DNA from: Earliella scabrosa
Lineage: Eukaryota > Basidiomycota > Agaricomycetes > Polyporales > Polyporaceae
Direction: 5' to 3'
NCBI GenBank assembly: GCA_022605405.1
Contig: JABYQQ010000004.1
Span: forward strand, 1,798,001-1,862,000
DNA: 64,000 bases
Part shown: positions 60,456-64,000 of the stretch, piece after piece
Layout of the letters: each line of letters opens with the position of its first letter
Position numbering within the stretch: position 1 is the stretch's first letter
Notes under the pieces: model-generated
The model's database searches: none
Told to the model about the DNA's origin: nothing
What the model saw: only the letters and a program-made list of their open reading frames with translations
Program-made: the position numbers and the translations under genes

Positions 60456-62168
60456 TGCTCAACCAGCCAACGAAGTATGTTCCGCCGATGCTCCCTCTCC
60501 TCTGACTGGCCAGCTCGCAAAACAACACGATGCTAGGCACGAAGTCTGGAAGAACATGTCTACGCAAGGAGAGCGAAGGGGGTCCATTCTCGGGTAATGG
60601 TAGATGGCGGTGGCGAGGTGTACATGACTCGAGAGACCACGAGGATCTCGAGGAAACCGCCTGGCTGGTGCCACGATTGTCACGGAGGCACGATAGCCCG
60701 AGCAAAGGTCCTTCAGTACCCGCATTCGCAGGAACTTTCAATCCTACGAGCTGAGAAGTAAAACGGGTCAGAGATCGGAGCCGTAGCGATCCAAGAGCAA
60801 CGAACGTACTGGTAGTAGGGTATGGATTTCGCCACCAGCATCGACTGCTCAACTTTGCCTTCCTCGCGTCCCGTCTGAAAATAGCCAAGAACGTTGCTGG
60901 TTCGAACGCGCAATATGATCCATACTGCGCGAGTACCGGACAATCTGCACCCGTGCCGGCGCAGAGCGTCTGAAGGAGTCGCGCGCATATTGGATCCGTG
61001 CTAACTTTGGCAGCAGACCGAGGGATCGTCGGACGGATGTGTCAAAGAAGATGGCTCCCGACACAAAGACGGCTCGTGCTCTCGACTAGGAACAAGAGCA
61101 GAGGTATAGCCACCATAGATGGAGTTTCTGAATGTGAGCAACCCGGAGCTTGTAGATCCAACGCGGTGCTTGTGAACCTGTTGAGCAAGCTCCGGACGTG
61201 GCGGCTACGGTGGATGATTGCGTCAGTATCGAGCACGCAGCACTCGGCAGAAACCGCTCACCTGAACGTGCCGCAAACGCCTCGGTCTCGACGGCGTTCC
61301 GTCCAATTCGAACTGTTGAGCTTCAAGTTCGCATTCCTTGATCGATTCGAAGAAACCTCCCCCTGGCAGGGGCACACAATATTAGCTCGCCAGGGGGAGA
61401 GAAGAGGAGAAGAAAACGCATGTGCATATATGCATAACTACTTCTATCTACCATTAACTTTACACACCAGGACAAAATACACACCAAAACGACGTCGACG
61501 GACGCGCGCAGCCCGACGAGCACTGGGAGACCTGTCGTCCCCAAGCTCCACGGATCCAGCGCCCAAGCTCCAACCGCAGCCCCCACGAACGGAGAACAGC
61601 GTGGACGAGGATTGAGGATGAGGATCCCGCACGTCCACTCCCGCCCTGCCCCGACGCCGCCGTCGCCGTCATCGACATTAGACCCGCCCGGGTTCACCTC
61701 CGGGCGCGCGCAGTAAGGTATGCTGATGAGTATGAGACACAAACAAGCGCAGATGGGAGAGAGAGGGGGTCAACGAGAGACGGACGCGAGCGCCGGAACG
61801 AGGGGGTGTCAGGCCAGGACGAGACTGTGACCATAGAGCAGAAAGCGACGCGGGAGACAGAGAGGGAGGGAGAGATAGGATAGTAGCTCGTAAGGATAGG
61901 CGATAAAGACGCGAGAGAGAGAGAGAGAGGGACAGAGAGGGACACGACGAGACCGAGCCGGCTGTTCACGATATATGAAAACAAGATGTGCGATATACGG
62001 ATACGGAGGAGGGTCTTTGGACACGGAGGAACGGGGGATCAACGCGGTAGGGGACAGGAAGATAGGGGGATGGGGGAGACAAACAACGCCAGGAGGTCGG
62101 AGGCAGGGGCGGTAGATATATACGCACAGAGAGAGGAGAGAGGGCAGGAGCACCAAGTCGCCACGCGA
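60456..62168. other. Intergenic region
   Basis: No gene is supported over 1.7 kb. The right end (61,740-62,160) is rich in GAGAGG and GGGA runs on the plus strand, probably the 3' untranslated region of the vWA gene and low-complexity DNA. Confidence 0.45.
61913..61929. repeat. (GA)n microsatellite
   Basis: Uninterrupted GA dinucleotide run within a longer purine-rich stretch. Confidence 0.8.
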
Positions 62169-64000
62169 TCACTCCCGGGCAACCCAATCAGTACTTCGAG
62201 AGACCAGCTCGATAGAACTGTCGATTGTCCAGAACAGACGCTCGATGGCGCTCCTCCCGCTCCAGCTCTTCTGGTCGCGGAGCACCTTCGCCTGTGAACA
62301 CACATCTCAGCACGCCGCAACAATAACAAGGCCAAGAAACAACAACATACCTGCTGCGCCCCAAAGTTGCGCTGGTCGAGCGCAAACGTGTCCGGCTGCT
62401 CCTCGAGCGCCTCGGACAGGATCTGCATGTCCTGCATGATCGACTGGATCGCGCGCACCGCCGACAGCGTGAGGAGCTCCTTCCGGTTCCTCGCCGCGAC
62501 GCCGTCGCGCCCAGGCGGCGGGAGCGTCTGCGAGATGTTCTGGAGCACCGTGTGCAGGATCCGCCGCGTCTCGCTCATCAGCTTCTGCGCCTGCGGGATG
62601 TTCCGCCGCGAGACGAGCACGAGCATGCGCGTGATCATGTCCGACGCGAGCAGCTCCATCCGCCGCCGCACGATCACCGGGTCCGAGCTGTTCTGCGCGG
62701 GGGTCCGCGGCCGGCTCCCGGTGTTGGGCAGGAGCGTCACGGTGAGGAGGACGGGGTGCGCGAGGCGCGACACGTGCTTGCCCGCGTTCGGGTCGAAGAA
62801 CGAGCCGTCGACCTCGAAGACGGGCACCTCGTCGATCATGCGGTCCATCATGCCCTCCGCGAGGTCGGGCAGGTCGCCGATCGAGAGCGCGTCGAGGCCC
62901 ATGCGCTGGTTGAAGACGTCCGTCGCGTTGAGCGACCGAGGCGAGTGTGCGCCGTTCGGCGAGAGCGGGCTCTCCCTGACGTCACTGTTGTCCAGCTCGA
63001 GCTCGACGAGCATCTCCTTGCGCTCGCCGTACCGGAGCTCGCCCACCTCGACGTCGACGTCGCGGCCGTCGGACGAGAGGATCGCGAGCGGGCCGCCAGA
63101 GATCTTCCGGATCCGGAAGCGGTTCCCGTCGACGATCTTCAGGTGCAGCTTCATGTTCATCAGGCCGATGGACATCATGCCGCCAATGCACCCGGCGAGG
63201 CAGTCCCGGAGATCGTACCAGTCCTTCACAAACGTGTACGTCCCGCTCGTGTGGTTCGAGATGAGCCAGAGCGACGCGGGGTCGTGCGACCGGCCGTAGC
63301 CGAACGAGTGGATCGGCACGTTCGCGGCCTCCGCGCGCGCCAGGACGAGGTCCATCTGCGCACGGCGGGTGGTGTCCGACGAGTCGCTGACGAGCACGAA
63401 GCCCGTCACCGGGTTGCGCGTCTTGCGCTGCAGCACGACGTCAAGGCCTGAGCGGCACCACGCAAAAACGCCCATCAGTCAAAGTCAGGAGCTGACGGGG
63501 GGCATCAACGAAACGCACCGTTGTTGACGGCAGTGACGACGTCTGTCTTGTCCTCCTGCGCGACCCTGACGAGGAATTCGTCATCGTAGTCGTCCCGCCT
63601 GCCGATCGTCTCGATGAACTTGGTCAGCCGCTGGCGGCTCTGCGGCTTCCCCACGTTCAAGAACGGTGTCCGCCTGACCTTCCCGCCGATGCCGACCTCG
63701 AACGTCACGAGGCTCAGCCGGTCCTTCGGGGACATGGACGCGAGGAGGAAGTCGAGCGACGTCTTGATCACGCGCATCTTCAGCGCGGCCGTGCTCGGGG
63801 TCGCGTTCGGGCCGGGGACAGAGATCACGAGGATGAGGTCCATCGCCGGGTGCGGGAGCGGCGTGAGCGAGTTGGACGGGCCCGTCGACATGTGCGGCGC
63901 GACGAGCGGCGTGGGCGACGAGTACCTGCTCATCTCGTCGTCCTCCTCGAGCGTGGACAGTTTCTGGTGGAGGCCCGCACGCGGTCCGAGCGAAGCAGAG
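62169..64000 (-). CDS. von Willebrand A-type domain protein (partial, 5' end outside window)
   Basis: Large fungal protein with a vWA domain and a following vWA-interacting C-terminal region; the cellular role is not established to my knowledge. The frame is open to the right edge (preceding the visible M at 63933 with LHQKLSTLEEDDE), so the start lies outside. vWA segments: MDLILVISVPGP, SPKDRLSLVTFEVG, FVLVSDSSDTTRRAQMD, VPIHSFGYGRSHDPASLW and TYTFVKDWYDLRDC. The later part has GELRYGERKEMLVELELD and helical segments LLASDMITRMLVLVSRRN and LTLSAVRAIQSIMQDMQIL. The last exon ends RSTDWVARE at 62169. Introns lie near 62,291-62,351 and 63,446-63,518. The usual MIDAS DxSxS is replaced by LVISVPG. 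Confidence 0.8.

Noticed and set aside
61511..61523. CCGACGAGCACTGG, similar to the SSP upstream element
   Set aside because: No secreted-protein gene or TATA box follows at the right spacing, so it is probably coincidental.
62552..63451. 299-codon plus-strand frame opposite the vWA gene
   Set aside because: Shadow of the vWA exons; valine/arginine/glutamate-rich repeats and no domain.

Overview
This is nuclear DNA of a filamentous basidiomycete, most likely an Agaricomycete of polypore type. The genes are split by many short introns (about 45-100 bp, nearly all GT...AG). The predicted proteins include fungal and basidiomycete families: a fungal sphingolipid C9-methyltransferase, a Ure2p-like glutathione S-transferase, a DUF6534-like membrane protein, several families of divergent F-box proteins, and a Zn2Cys6 regulator. 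No rRNA, tRNA or CRISPR feature could be supported.

Left part (1-24 kb). Four minus-strand copies of an unnamed paralogous family (here called the DLRTH family; F-box-like N-terminus plus a four-cysteine pattern) lie within the first 11.5 kb: one cut by the window edge, one a pseudogene, two apparently intact. They are interspersed with a flavohemoglobin (NO detoxification), a long F-box protein and a TPMT-type methyltransferase. Then come a sphingolipid C9-methyltransferase, a mitochondrial phosphate carrier with a GC-AG intron, two more F-box-type genes and a DGAT2-type diacylglycerol acyltransferase.

Middle part (24-45 kb). Conserved housekeeping genes CDC48/p97 and tubulin-folding cofactor B are followed by a hotdog thioesterase, two more long F-box proteins, a SET-domain protein, a BTB-domain protein, a DUF6534-like membrane protein and a glutathione S-transferase. 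Between 36.2 and 41.7 kb lie two diverged copies of one segment and a cluster of hairpins.

Right part (45-64 kb). A non-autonomous LTR retrotransposon (45,424-49,979, minus orientation) has 785-bp LTRs in which I see no differences, a 5-bp target duplication, a gag-like ORF and no pol. It is followed by a Zn2Cys6 transcription factor and four intronless, same-strand genes for small secreted four-cysteine proteins (54.3-60.4 kb). Three of these four share a TATA box and a 14-bp upstream element. A roughly 500-bp inverted-repeat element (MITE-like, TA-flanked) sits inside that array. The window ends in a von Willebrand A-type protein whose 5' end lies outside.

There is no operon-like logic here. 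The main themes are expansion of F-box and F-box-like adaptors (five long F-box genes plus four DLRTH copies), lipid metabolism (sphingolipid methylation, triacylglycerol synthesis, thioesterase) and a locally duplicated secretome cluster with mobile-element activity nearby.
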